A stretch of 47,513 nt of DNA, taken from a virus. The stretch is taken from IMG/VR virus record IMGVR_UViG_3300030090_002660, positions 1-47,513 of that record, one strand, 5' to 3'. The notes below the pieces were generated by a model, which saw only the letters and a program-made list of their open reading frames with translations, did not search any database and was not told the origin of the DNA. Shown here piece after piece: positions 1-6,308 of this stretch. A program made the translations under genes and the position numbers. How positions within the stretch are numbered: position 1 is the stretch's first letter; every line of letters begins with the position of its first letter.

Positions 1-114
1 GATCGTGAAGAGCAACCGTTAGCTCTCACCTTTGGCTCTGCATTTCATGAGTGCCTAGAGTCATTTTGGAACTCCACTAAAAAGGAAGAAGTTCATGAAC
101 AAAGTATCAGCTAA
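1..114 (+). CDS. PD-(D/E)XK nuclease, 3' end of gene (continues from 46634-47513)
   Basis: Frame 1 is open from base 1 to a TAA at 112-114. It encodes a 37-residue tail that includes TFGSAFHECLE, the G-x-x-x-H-E box known as motif I of RecB/Cas4-type nucleases. If the seven bases shared by both window ends (GATCGTG) are merged, this tail continues the open frame of 46634-47513 without a break and gives one 328-residue protein, with the motif I histidine near residue 307. A direct join without merging would give a stop within three codons. In the usual family order this box lies near the N-terminus, before the catalytic core; here it lies at the C-terminus. The stop overlaps the start of the next gene by 20 bases, which suggests translational coupling. 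Confidence 0.7.
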   Translation, partial: DREEQPLALTFGSAFHECLESFWNSTKKEEVHEQSIS

Positions 115-889
115 TGCTATTGGAAGCATTCTGACCAAGGTAAAGGCTAAAGCCGAAAAGCTACCTTACCGAATCGTTATTTACGGTCGTGAAGGCGTGG
201 GGAAGACATCTTTCCCTGCTGAAATGTCCAATCCCTTGTACCTAATGAGCCGCAACGAGACAGGTCTTGAGACCCTTATCTCAAGTGGGCAACTAGGTGA
301 AACCAGCCATCTCCCCGCATTCGACACATGGTCGGAGTTCATGGGGGCTCTGGATGAACTGGTAGCAGCAGAGCATGATTTCAAGACAGTTGTTATTGAT
401 TGCCTTAATGGCTTTGAAGAGCTGTGTCTGGAACATGTGTTGCAAACACAGTTCAATGGTGACCATGCCAGCTTCATGGCATACCACCGTGGATACGCCG
501 CCTGTGCGAACGTATTCAAGGAACTAACGATTAAACTTGATCGATTGCGTATCGAAAAGGGGATGACCATCGTGTGTCTCGCACACAGTCGTCTGGCTAA
601 AGAACGCAACCCTCTTGGCGAAGACTACCAGTCTTACAAGATCGATCTTCACAAGGACAACAGTGATGTCATCCGACAGTGGGCTGACGCAGTGCTGTTT
701 TTCAATTTCTTCACCACTGTCGATTCAAGCGGTAAGGCAAAGGGAGGCAAGAAGCGTGTCGCCTACTGCGAACCTGAAGCTGGGTTTGAGGCCAAGAACA
801 GAATGGGCCTGCCAGCATCTTTCGATTTGGGTTCCTCATCGTCTGAGGGATTCCGTAATTTTGTAAAACTATTTTCAAAGGAAGCGTAG
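95..889 (+). CDS. Sak4-like RecA-fold ATPase (phage recombination protein)
   Basis: This 264-residue protein has a Walker A motif at residues 31-39 (GREGVGKTS) and a Walker B-like strand ending in VVID at 99-102. The layout is that of phage AAA_24/Sak4 ATPases, compact RecA-fold proteins thought to load on single-stranded DNA and assist strand annealing. An AAGGAAG ribosome site precedes the ATG, which overlaps the end of the nuclease gene; an SSB-like gene follows four bases later. Nuclease, Sak4 and SSB together form a familiar phage recombination module, which supports the call. The family is recognised from motif and context rather than a search, so a different RecA-like ATPase is possible. 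Confidence 0.8.
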   Translation: MNKVSANAIGSILTKVKAKAEKLPYRIVIYGREGVGKTSFPAEMSNPLYLMSRNETGLETLISSGQLGETSHLPAFDTWSEFMGALDELVAAEHDFKTVVIDCLNGFEELCLEHVLQTQFNGDHASFMAYHRGYAACANVFKELTIKLDRLRIEKGMTIVCLAHSRLAKERNPLGEDYQSYKIDLHKDNSDVIRQWADAVLFFNFFTTVDSSGKAKGGKKRVAYCEPEAGFEAKNRMGLPASFDLGSSSSEGFRNFVKLFSKEA

Positions 890-892
890 TAC

Positions 893-1393
893 ATGTTACT
901 AGGTAAATACGAATGTGAGATTGCGGGCCACCGACTCACAGTTTCCAGCAATGGGAATCATCAGGTGGAATTTGACCTCAACGTGCTCTTCAAACTGAAT
1001 GCCGATGGCACCAGAGAAGCCGTTGAAGGTGGCGTAAGACGGAAGAAGTGGATGACGCTTACCGACAAAACGATTGACCGTTTTGCCGAGGATCTGGCCT
1101 TCATAGGCTTCACAGGAAGCCCTGGACAGCTAGACCCTTCACATGCTAATCATGTGAGCTTGATTGGAAAAATTTCTCCTTGGTTTTCCAGCAAGTCGCA
1201 CTACAACGGCAATGATCGTGAAGAGTGGAATGTGGATCGACCACGGGCAGCGCAAGCTCCCAAGCCAATCGATCAGCATACTCTGATGGAAGCGGATGCC
1301 CTCTGGGGGGACAAGTTCAAGACCTCCCAGACTTCTTATGGTGGATCGCAGGGAACAGCCCCTCCGTCTGATACCGGCGAAGCACCATTCTAG
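893..1393 (+). CDS. probable single-stranded DNA-binding protein
   Basis: This 166-residue protein directly follows the Sak4-like gene. Its first 115 residues look like an all-beta domain (alternating hydrophobics, for example KYECEIAGHRLTVSS). The tail is low in complexity, rich in Gly, Ser, Pro and Gln, and ends in the acidic-hydrophobic tip DTGEAPF. Such a disordered linker with an acidic tip ending in Phe is typical of bacterial and phage SSB proteins, where it recruits partner proteins. I do not recognise a classic SSB OB-fold signature, so it may belong to one of the divergent SSB-like families found beside Sak4 genes. A strong terminator follows, so this gene ends a transcript. Confidence 0.6.
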   Translation: MLLGKYECEIAGHRLTVSSNGNHQVEFDLNVLFKLNADGTREAVEGGVRRKKWMTLTDKTIDRFAEDLAFIGFTGSPGQLDPSHANHVSLIGKISPWFSSKSHYNGNDREEWNVDRPRAAQAPKPIDQHTLMEADALWGDKFKTSQTSYGGSQGTAPPSDTGEAPF

Positions 1394-1412
1394 GTCTTTC
1401 CGTCTTACCGAT

Positions 1413-1447
1413 AGCACTGGGAGTTAGCGCTCCCAGTGCTTTTTTTT
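1413..1447 (+). terminator. intrinsic terminator after the SSB-like gene
   Basis: A perfect 11-bp stem (1413-1423 with 1430-1440) has a six-base loop and is followed by an uninterrupted T run to 1447. It lies between the SSB-like stop and the ribosome site of the primase-helicase gene, so it would separate or attenuate expression of recombination and replication genes. Confidence 0.9.
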
Positions 1448-1460
1448 GCAAGGAGAAAAT

Positions 1461-3182
1461 ATGTTATCTGAATTAGACAAAGCAATCGTCGTTAACACCT
1501 TCAGGGGAAGAGAGGATATCTGTGCCCATGACTTCAGGCCGATGGATAAGGAAATTACGATTGAAGATTATCGAACTTTACACCTTACTGGGAATACTTG
1601 TGTTGGTTTCTATGTTATGCGGAAGGACAACACAGTACATTGCAGCTGCGTTGATTTTGACAACCATGATGACGACCCCAATCCTCAATGGCGTGAGGAT
1701 GCTCAGGCGGTCTTCAACTTCTTAGAGCAGGAAGGATACACGCCGACAGCCGAAGTGTCGTCTAGCGGCTCAGGAGCCCACATATGGCTATTCTTTGAGG
1801 ACCCTATACCAGCATGGCTTATTAGGAAGTTCTGGAAGGGGGTTGCCGAAAAGGTAGGTCAGAAGTTCAAGGAGATCTACCCTAGACAGGATAAGCTGTC
1901 TGGTAAGGGGCTGGGGAACCTAGTTCGACTACCGTACTGGAACAAGAGTAAGTTCGTAGATGTCAATGAGTCGTGGGAAGAGCTTGAACGATTCACACCA
2001 ACATGGACTTACCGGAGTGAGATAGAAGCTTCCTGTGTCCGGTTCGGCACCTCGCTGGTGCCGCCCTCTGAGGATGAATACGGCCTTCCAGGTGAGATCG
2101 CAAGCATGATCAAGAACCAGGAGAGTCGTTTGTACAGGAAATGGCACAGGATGTTTGATGACTCGTTTGACGGGGACAGATCAACCAGTGCCAGTGTATT
2201 CTACATAGCATGCGAGCTGGTCTACCAGCGAGTGCACACCGATGTCATCAAGAGCACCTTGAGGCACTGGTGCGAGAAAGAGGGGTACGAAAAAGGTGGC
2301 AATGATGTTTGGCTTAGTACTGTTATTAACAATGCTTACGATAGTGTACGTAATCGACTCAGTAGCGAAAGCGAACAATCGTCAGAGACCGTGGTAGATT
2401 GTGCCAACGTATTCCTTAAAAGCGTTGGGGCTAACCATTACTTCGGCAGCGGTATCGCTGCCGTTGACTACTCTATTGATGGAGTGGGGCCAGGGGAAGT
2501 GGCGATCATTGCAGCTCGCCCTGGACATGGTAAGTCAGCACTAGCCTTACAGTGGCTTATCTATCAGGCCCAAAACAACGTGAATTGCTTAATGCTTAAC
2601 GCTGAAATGTCAGCAAGAGAGATCGGCAGGAGAGTTGTCATGAATGGCTTTCCTGAAGATGAACAATACTGGGAGGAAAACAAGAATGAGATCATGGCGA
2701 AGATTGAGGATTACTGGAAAGATAAGGGGAAGCTTTTCTACAGACCAGTTGGAAGCATTGAAGATGTTGAGACTAATATCAAGTCCTACGTCGAAAACAA
2801 TGGTGTCCAGTTGGTTGCTGTCGACTATCTCCAACTTCTACGATCATCAACCTCAAGCGGAAGATATGAAACTGTTACAGAAATTTCTCAACGGATCAAA
2901 GGCTGTGCCCGAGATTACAACATCGGAATTCTGGCACTTTGCCAAGTTTCCCGAGAGGTGGAGAAGAGGGATAATGTAGAATTTCAAGGGTCAGACCTAA
3001 GGGAATCAGGACAGTTAGAGCAGGATGCCGACCTAATACTGTTCGGTTGGAATTATGGTAAAGACAATAATTCCGACAACCCACGCAGGTACGATGTGCA
3101 CATTGCCAAAAGACGTAACGGGCCCATCAAGAAGCAGAAGCTTCACCTGCGATTTGAATCTTCGGAACAACGGTTTTATTAA
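1461..3182 (+). CDS. fused TOTE-type archaeo-eukaryotic primase and DnaB-type helicase
   Basis: The 573-residue product has two parts. Residues about 40-170 match the primase (AEP) domain known from TOTE conflict systems: a metal-binding DxD at D65/D67 (VDFDNHD), an SGxH box at 103-107 (GSGAHIW) and a third acidic motif around D144 (YPRQDKLSGKGLGNLVRLP). Residues about 325-573 are a DnaB/RecA-type helicase with Walker A ARPGHGKS (352-359) and a VAVDYLQLL Walker B strand. The product probably primes and unwinds DNA at the phage fork. I chose the ATG at 1461 because AAGGAG lies just upstream; an earlier TTG lies inside the terminator tail. The next gene overlaps by one base. No DNA polymerase gene is visible, so a host polymerase or the AEP domain itself must do synthesis. 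Confidence 0.87.
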   Translation: MLSELDKAIVVNTFRGREDICAHDFRPMDKEITIEDYRTLHLTGNTCVGFYVMRKDNTVHCSCVDFDNHDDDPNPQWREDAQAVFNFLEQEGYTPTAEVSSSGSGAHIWLFFEDPIPAWLIRKFWKGVAEKVGQKFKEIYPRQDKLSGKGLGNLVRLPYWNKSKFVDVNESWEELERFTPTWTYRSEIEASCVRFGTSLVPPSEDEYGLPGEIASMIKNQESRLYRKWHRMFDDSFDGDRSTSASVFYIACELVYQRVHTDVIKSTLRHWCEKEGYEKGGNDVWLSTVINNAYDSVRNRLSSESEQSSETVVDCANVFLKSVGANHYFGSGIAAVDYSIDGVGPGEVAIIAARPGHGKSALALQWLIYQAQNNVNCLMLNAEMSAREIGRRVVMNGFPEDEQYWEENKNEIMAKIEDYWKDKGKLFYRPVGSIEDVETNIKSYVENNGVQLVAVDYLQLLRSSTSSGRYETVTEISQRIKGCARDYNIGILALCQVSREVEKRDNVEFQGSDLRESGQLEQDADLILFGWNYGKDNNSDNPRRYDVHIAKRRNGPIKKQKLHLRFESSEQRFY

Positions 3183-3475
3183 TGAAAACTGGATCTTACG
3201 TAAGAGCTGCCCTGAAAGAATGGTATCTCAAAGTAGATATCGATGACCCGTTAGAAAACTGGGCCATTGAATACCTCAGATGGGAGATCCCTGAAGCTAT
3301 TGAGATCATGGACGAACGGATTCGTCGGGTCTCAGCTCAGATCAGGCAGTCTTGGACTGAGGAAGAAGCCTGTAGGCGTTATGTCGGCAGGACCGATTAC
3401 GAGGCAGCTGTCCCCGTAATAAAAACACTTTTTGAAAGCTCAGCTATGAGCGCGGAGGAAATCTATGACCAATAG
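3182..3475 (+). CDS. hypothetical protein in the replication operon
   Basis: The 97-residue product starts at the TAATG overlap with the primase-helicase stop, so it is probably translationally coupled to it. It is mostly helical and charged, with many Glu, Arg and Trp residues and no motif that I recognise. Its 3' end overlaps the next gene by 11 bases. A role as a small accessory factor in replication is only an inference from position. Confidence 0.75.
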   Translation: MKTGSYVRAALKEWYLKVDIDDPLENWAIEYLRWEIPEAIEIMDERIRRVSAQIRQSWTEEEACRRYVGRTDYEAAVPVIKTLFESSAMSAEEIYDQ

Positions 3476-3827
3476 CAGAAGGAAGGGAGCCAGGGGCGAA
3501 TTAGCTGCTGCTAAGGAACTCACCAGGCTCTTTGGATGTGAAGCCAGGAGATCACAGCAATATTGTGGCGTTGCTGGCGATGCGGATCTAATCACCAACA
3601 TGCCTGGGTTGCATTTTGAGATAAAGACTGTGGAGCGTTTACAGCTCCACAAAGCTTTGGAGCAAGCCGAAAGCGACAAGAATTACCATGATCGACAGAT
3701 TGTGATCTACAAAAAGAACCACAAGAAGTTTGTGGCAATCATGTACTTAGACGATTTAGGAGATATCAGTGAGCGAATCACAGAATTCAGTAAACGAAAC
3801 CCTATTCAAGACGGGCAGGCCGACTAA
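3465..3827 (+). CDS. small PD-(D/E)XK endonuclease, Holliday-junction-resolvase-like
   Basis: The 120-residue product begins RRKGARGE with E12, then has D41 in GDADL and E52-x-K54 in LHFEIKTVE. This E, D, ExK spacing is the catalytic layout of small PD-(D/E)XK nucleases such as archaeal-type Hjc resolvases and VRR-NUC-like phage nucleases. GGAGG lies just before the ATG. Its place beside primase-helicase and Sak4 genes fits a role in resolving branched DNA or recombination intermediates. The exact substrate cannot be read from sequence. Confidence 0.75.
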   Translation: MTNSRRKGARGELAAAKELTRLFGCEARRSQQYCGVAGDADLITNMPGLHFEIKTVERLQLHKALEQAESDKNYHDRQIVIYKKNHKKFVAIMYLDDLGDISERITEFSKRNPIQDGQAD

Positions 3828-4029
3828 GCCAGTTCATTATGCCTACGAAATTGAACCGTGGGATGTCATACGAGACTGGAATCTAGACTTCTGGGAAGGC
3901 AATGCAATCAAATACATTTGCCGAGCTGGGGGTAAAGATGGTAATTCCAGAGCTCAGGACATCAGGAAAGCAATAGAAAACCTCAAAGAGGTTTACCAAC
4001 AATGTCTGGAGGACGAAGTAAATGGATGA
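3769..4029 (+). CDS. DUF3310 family protein
   Basis: The 86-residue product contains the signature FWEGNAIKYICRAGGKDG followed by a QDIRKAIENL helix, as in the DUF3310 family of phage proteins. These are often annotated as nucleotide kinases, but their biochemistry is not settled. The start is a GTG at 3769 preceded by AGGAG at a spacing of six. The gene overlaps the preceding nuclease gene by 59 bases in another frame and the next gene by eight, which is tight packing typical of phage early operons. Confidence 0.82.
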   Translation: MSESQNSVNETLFKTGRPTKPVHYAYEIEPWDVIRDWNLDFWEGNAIKYICRAGGKDGNSRAQDIRKAIENLKEVYQQCLEDEVNG

Positions 4030-4207
4030 TTGTAATACTTGTGCTGGAACAGGAGAAGGGCTGTACGGGCCGATAGGCTCTAGTACATGCCTCTCTTGCG
4101 GTGGAAGTGGGACTCGTACTAGCGACGATGCTATACAGCAATACGAGGACCACCAGGAAATGCTGCTTAATTATATGAGGGATGAAGGTTATGGATCGGA
4201 GAGATAA
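4022..4207 (+). CDS. small zinc-finger protein with DnaJ-type CxxCxGxG repeats
   Basis: The 61-residue product has two cysteine pairs, C4-x2-C7 followed by AGTGEG and C23-x2-C26 followed by GGSGT. These match half of the DnaJ central zinc-finger region and would bind one zinc ion. No J domain is present. Such mini DnaJ-like fingers are common small phage proteins of unknown function. A GGAGG site lies upstream and the gene overlaps the DUF3310 stop. Confidence 0.75.
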   Translation: MDDCNTCAGTGEGLYGPIGSSTCLSCGGSGTRTSDDAIQQYEDHQEMLLNYMRDEGYGSER

Positions 4208-4208
4208 G

Positions 4209-4487
4209 ATGTCCGAAATGGACGAAGAGATCATTTGCGCTGACGGCTTTGATGATTGCATCATAGGTGTTGCCGAGGGGGCCAGCATTCAAATGCTGGC
4301 CGTTTACGACACTGACAAGGTGATCGAAAAGCTGGCAGAATCCATGAGCGAACAAGAGGCTCGTGAGTATTTTAATTTCAATATCATAGCTGCTTACGTA
4401 GGTGAGCGAACACCAATATTTGTAACGAGGTTATTCGACGATGAACAATCGGAAGAAGTTTCTGACTCACCTGAGGGAGAGTCGTAA
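4209..4487 (+). CDS. conserved phage hypothetical protein
   Basis: The product from this start is 92 residues and begins MSEMDEEIICADGFDDC. The block of DEEII-ADGF-D, YDTDKVIE and YFNFN-x-A-YVGERTPIF resembles a small conserved phage family of unknown function often found in replication regions. I chose the ATG at 4209 because GGAGAG ends about five bases upstream; two earlier in-frame ATGs at 4182 and 4191 would overlap the preceding gene. The 3' end overlaps the following nuclease-like gene by 47 bases. Confidence 0.75.
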   Translation: MSEMDEEIICADGFDDCIIGVAEGASIQMLAVYDTDKVIEKLAESMSEQEAREYFNFNIIAAYVGERTPIFVTRLFDDEQSEEVSDSPEGES

Positions 4488-4920
4488 AGCCGTGTGGAAA
4501 GTAGCTGAGGCCCTGTTTGATCAGGGCTTCAGTCCAACGGTTAACTGCTCTGGGGAGATGCCTGAGGGCGGGAACAGGAATGATTATGTGGATGATGGCG
4601 ACCTGCACATCAACCTTAAGATCGAAGTGAAGCACCGCAAGAAGCTCACCTGGACTTCCAGGGACGACTTCCCCTACCCTGATCTATTCGTATGCGCCAA
4701 GAGAAGCTTCGACTTCTCATTCCCCAAGCCTTACGCCTACGTCAATCTCAATGATTCGATGTCGCATGTCGCCATCATTTATTCATCAACCAGGCCCCAT
4801 TGGGAAGAATTCAACATGCCGGACAAGCGTTACGGGCATGGATACGTACAGAAATCGTACCGAGTAGGCACTGAACACGTGGTGTTTAAGCCTATTTCCG
4901 ACGACTTTCTTGATCTTTAA
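4441..4920 (+). CDS. putative PD-(D/E)XK nuclease-like protein
   Basis: The 159-residue product contains D54 in DDGDLHINL and E62-x-K64 in KIEVKHRKK, a weak but plausible D-(D/E)xK active site. The downstream segment (FPYPDLFVCAKRSF, KPYAYVNLN) looks like the beta core of restriction-like folds. It could act on DNA, or it could be a degenerate member. It is the last plus-strand gene before the late block, and its final 29 bases overlap the end of an opposing gene. Confidence 0.6.
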   Translation: MNNRKKFLTHLRESRKAVWKVAEALFDQGFSPTVNCSGEMPEGGNRNDYVDDGDLHINLKIEVKHRKKLTWTSRDDFPYPDLFVCAKRSFDFSFPKPYAYVNLNDSMSHVAIIYSSTRPHWEEFNMPDKRYGHGYVQKSYRVGTEHVVFKPISDDFLDL

Positions 4921-5365
4921 CCCAGTTGTAGAGCTGCTCAATCTCCTCTACAGTGGCGTTGTTCTTCAGAGAATTGGCCCTGTTGCTTATGACATTGACG
5001 TTGTCGGGAGTGTACCCCTTGCTGGGATCAAACCTATCTACAGATGGCACGTTATCACTGCTTGAGCTGTCCAGTGGTATTCCAAGTACAGGACAGTTTT
5101 CCGGTATCATCAGATCTTCGGGCTTAATGTCGAAGTAAATATTGAAACGCTTGCACCTACTTCTGATCTTGGCGCACATCCTCTTCTCGGGGTTATTCCT
5201 AACCCATTCAGCTTTTGAAGACTCTCGCAATACATTGTTGCGAGTCTCCCTGATTTTACTACTGGCCCAACCTGCGAACTCTGGCTTATTAGCAAGTTCC
5301 TTGGTCCCTATTTTCCCGTACTTCTCCAACGCCTCTCGCATGACCTGCGCAAGAGACTTACTCAT
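4892..5365 (-). CDS. HNH-like endonuclease
   Basis: The 157-residue product carries CPVLGIPL at 91-98, then PSVDRFDPSKGYTPDNV at 107-123 and SNRANSLKNNAT at 127-138. This resembles the distal half of phage HNH nucleases, whose usual form is a CPxxGxxL, DRIDxxKGYxxxNV, xNxxK series. The first HNH histidine is not obvious. A basic N-terminal region could bind DNA. It is the last gene of the late transcript, and its start overlaps the stop of the gene before it. It could be a free-standing homing-type nuclease or a packaging-associated HNH protein; its distance from the terminase genes favours the former. Confidence 0.65.
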   Translation of the reverse strand: MSKSLAQVMREALEKYGKIGTKELANKPEFAGWASSKIRETRNNVLRESSKAEWVRNNPEKRMCAKIRSRCKRFNIYFDIKPEDLMIPENCPVLGIPLDSSSSDNVPSVDRFDPSKGYTPDNVNVISNRANSLKNNATVEEIEQLYNWVKDQESRRK

Positions 5366-5532
5366 TTCTTCTTAGTCCACCAGAACAGTATGTGTTTGAC
5401 CATCCCAACCATACCAGTCTCCTGGTATCCGGCATCCTCCAAGACACTCTTCAGTAGGCAAGCTACTTCAGTGCTGCTGGTGCGGATCATGGCTCTTTTA
5501 CGGGTCTTCGGTATGATGTATCTAATTCTCAT
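5362..5532 (-). CDS. small hypothetical protein
   Basis: The 56-residue product is basic at both ends (MRIRYIIPKTRKRAM and FWWTKKK). Its ATG overlaps the upstream gene stop as ATGA, and its own stop overlaps the next start in the same way, so it fits exactly into a coupled operon. I recognise no family. It contains no clear membrane segment, but the aromatic basic tail might be amphipathic. Confidence 0.65.
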   Translation of the reverse strand: MRIRYIIPKTRKRAMIRTSSTEVACLLKSVLEDAGYQETGMVGMVKHILFWWTKKK

Positions 5533-5807
5533 GCTTTCATCAGAGACAGTACGACCGTCACTAAAGCCCCCAGGGCTGCACCTAACGCAGTCTTGAGTGC
5601 CCAGCTGGTCGTTTGACTCTGCTCCTTAACTTCATGTTCTACGTGATAGAGCCGAGCTTCAAGGCTCGGCTTGCCGTTCCCCTGGAACAGACGGTTCAAT
5701 GGCTGTAGTTCAGTCTGGATAGTCTGCTGCAAATTATCTACACGACTCTCTAACTTAACTAAATCACGGCTGACTTTTTGCAGCTCTTTGACTACCTCTT
5801 CAGACAT
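5529..5807 (-). CDS. coiled-coil protein with C-terminal membrane anchor, XhlA-like
   Basis: Residues 1-65 of this 92-residue protein form a predicted coiled coil (heptads in VKELQKVSRDLVKLESRVDN), and residues about 70-90 form one membrane span (ALGAALGALVTVVLSLM). This matches the layout of XhlA-type hemolysin or holin-associated proteins. Its neighbours are two other small membrane proteins, so it probably belongs to the lysis cassette. The call rests on topology and context, not on a diagnostic motif. Confidence 0.65.
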   Translation of the reverse strand: MSEEVVKELQKVSRDLVKLESRVDNLQQTIQTELQPLNRLFQGNGKPSLEARLYHVEHEVKEQSQTTSWALKTALGAALGALVTVVLSLMKA

Positions 5808-5809
5808 CT

Positions 5810-6034
5810 CTACTCTCGTTTCTTATCTGGATTAACGCTGGAGATGCTGTCAGCAACAATAAGTCCAGTCACTGTAATGACTAGATTGCTAACGGCCTCT
5901 TCAGTAATCCCATACTGTTCCAGGTTAAAAAAGTTCCAAGCTGCCATAAACAAAATCGTAAGCAAGCCAGAAACTACTCTCTTGGACTTCAATGACTGCA
6001 AGAAATCCAACATTACTGCTTTTATGTTTTCCAT
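5810..6034 (-). CDS. putative holin-like small membrane protein
   Basis: The 74-residue product has two hydrophobic segments (about residues 20-35, GLLTILFMAAWNFF, and 45-60, LVITVTGLIVADSI) and a charged C-terminus, like class II holins. The start at 6034 is chosen because GGAGG lies five bases upstream; a longer frame lacks a ribosome site. It sits between two other membrane proteins late in the operon, where lysis genes are expected. No endolysin is recognisable next to it. Confidence 0.65.
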   Translation of the reverse strand: MENIKAVMLDFLQSLKSKRVVSGLLTILFMAAWNFFNLEQYGITEEAVSNLVITVTGLIVADSISSVNPDKKRE

Positions 6035-6035
6035 A

Positions 6036-6308
6036 TCAACCTCCAAATATTCCTGTTTTGAATGCGGCAAAACCGCCCATTACCAAACCTATTAGTATCA
6101 CAAGCCACTTCAGACGGGTTCCTTTAGCCTTGATCAGCTCTGTTTTCTGGGCTGTCTTATCAAGCTTATAGTCCCTTTTGCCATCCTTACGCTCCCCACG
6201 AGCAACGTATTTAGGCTCATAACCATGAGCTATAGCTTCTGTGGTATCTTCTGAATTGCTGTAATACCCCCACTTATCAAGCTTCTTAGCTCTCCTATTT
6301 TTGCTCAT
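6036..6308 (-). CDS. small protein with one C-terminal membrane segment
   Basis: The product from the ATG at 6308 is 90 residues: a basic, polar N-terminal part (MSKNRRAKKLDKWGYYSN) and a single hydrophobic span near the end (WLVILIGLVMGGFAAF). It overlaps the last 14 bases of the giant gene, so it is probably coupled to it. A spanin-like, holin-accessory or virion-associated role is possible, but nothing in the sequence settles this. Confidence 0.6.
   Translation of the reverse strand: MSKNRRAKKLDKWGYYSNSEDTTEAIAHGYEPKYVARGERKDGKRDYKLDKTAQKTELIKAKGTRLKWLVILIGLVMGGFAAFKTGIFGG

Noticed and set aside
4022-4207. DnaJ chaperone
   Set aside because: Only two CxxCxGxG-like units are present and there is no J domain, so it is a small zinc-finger protein.
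5649-5670. Inverted repeat AGCCGAGC/GCTCGGCT that resembles a terminator
   Set aside because: It lies inside the XhlA-like coding frame, has no T run on the minus strand, and the codons there look normal.
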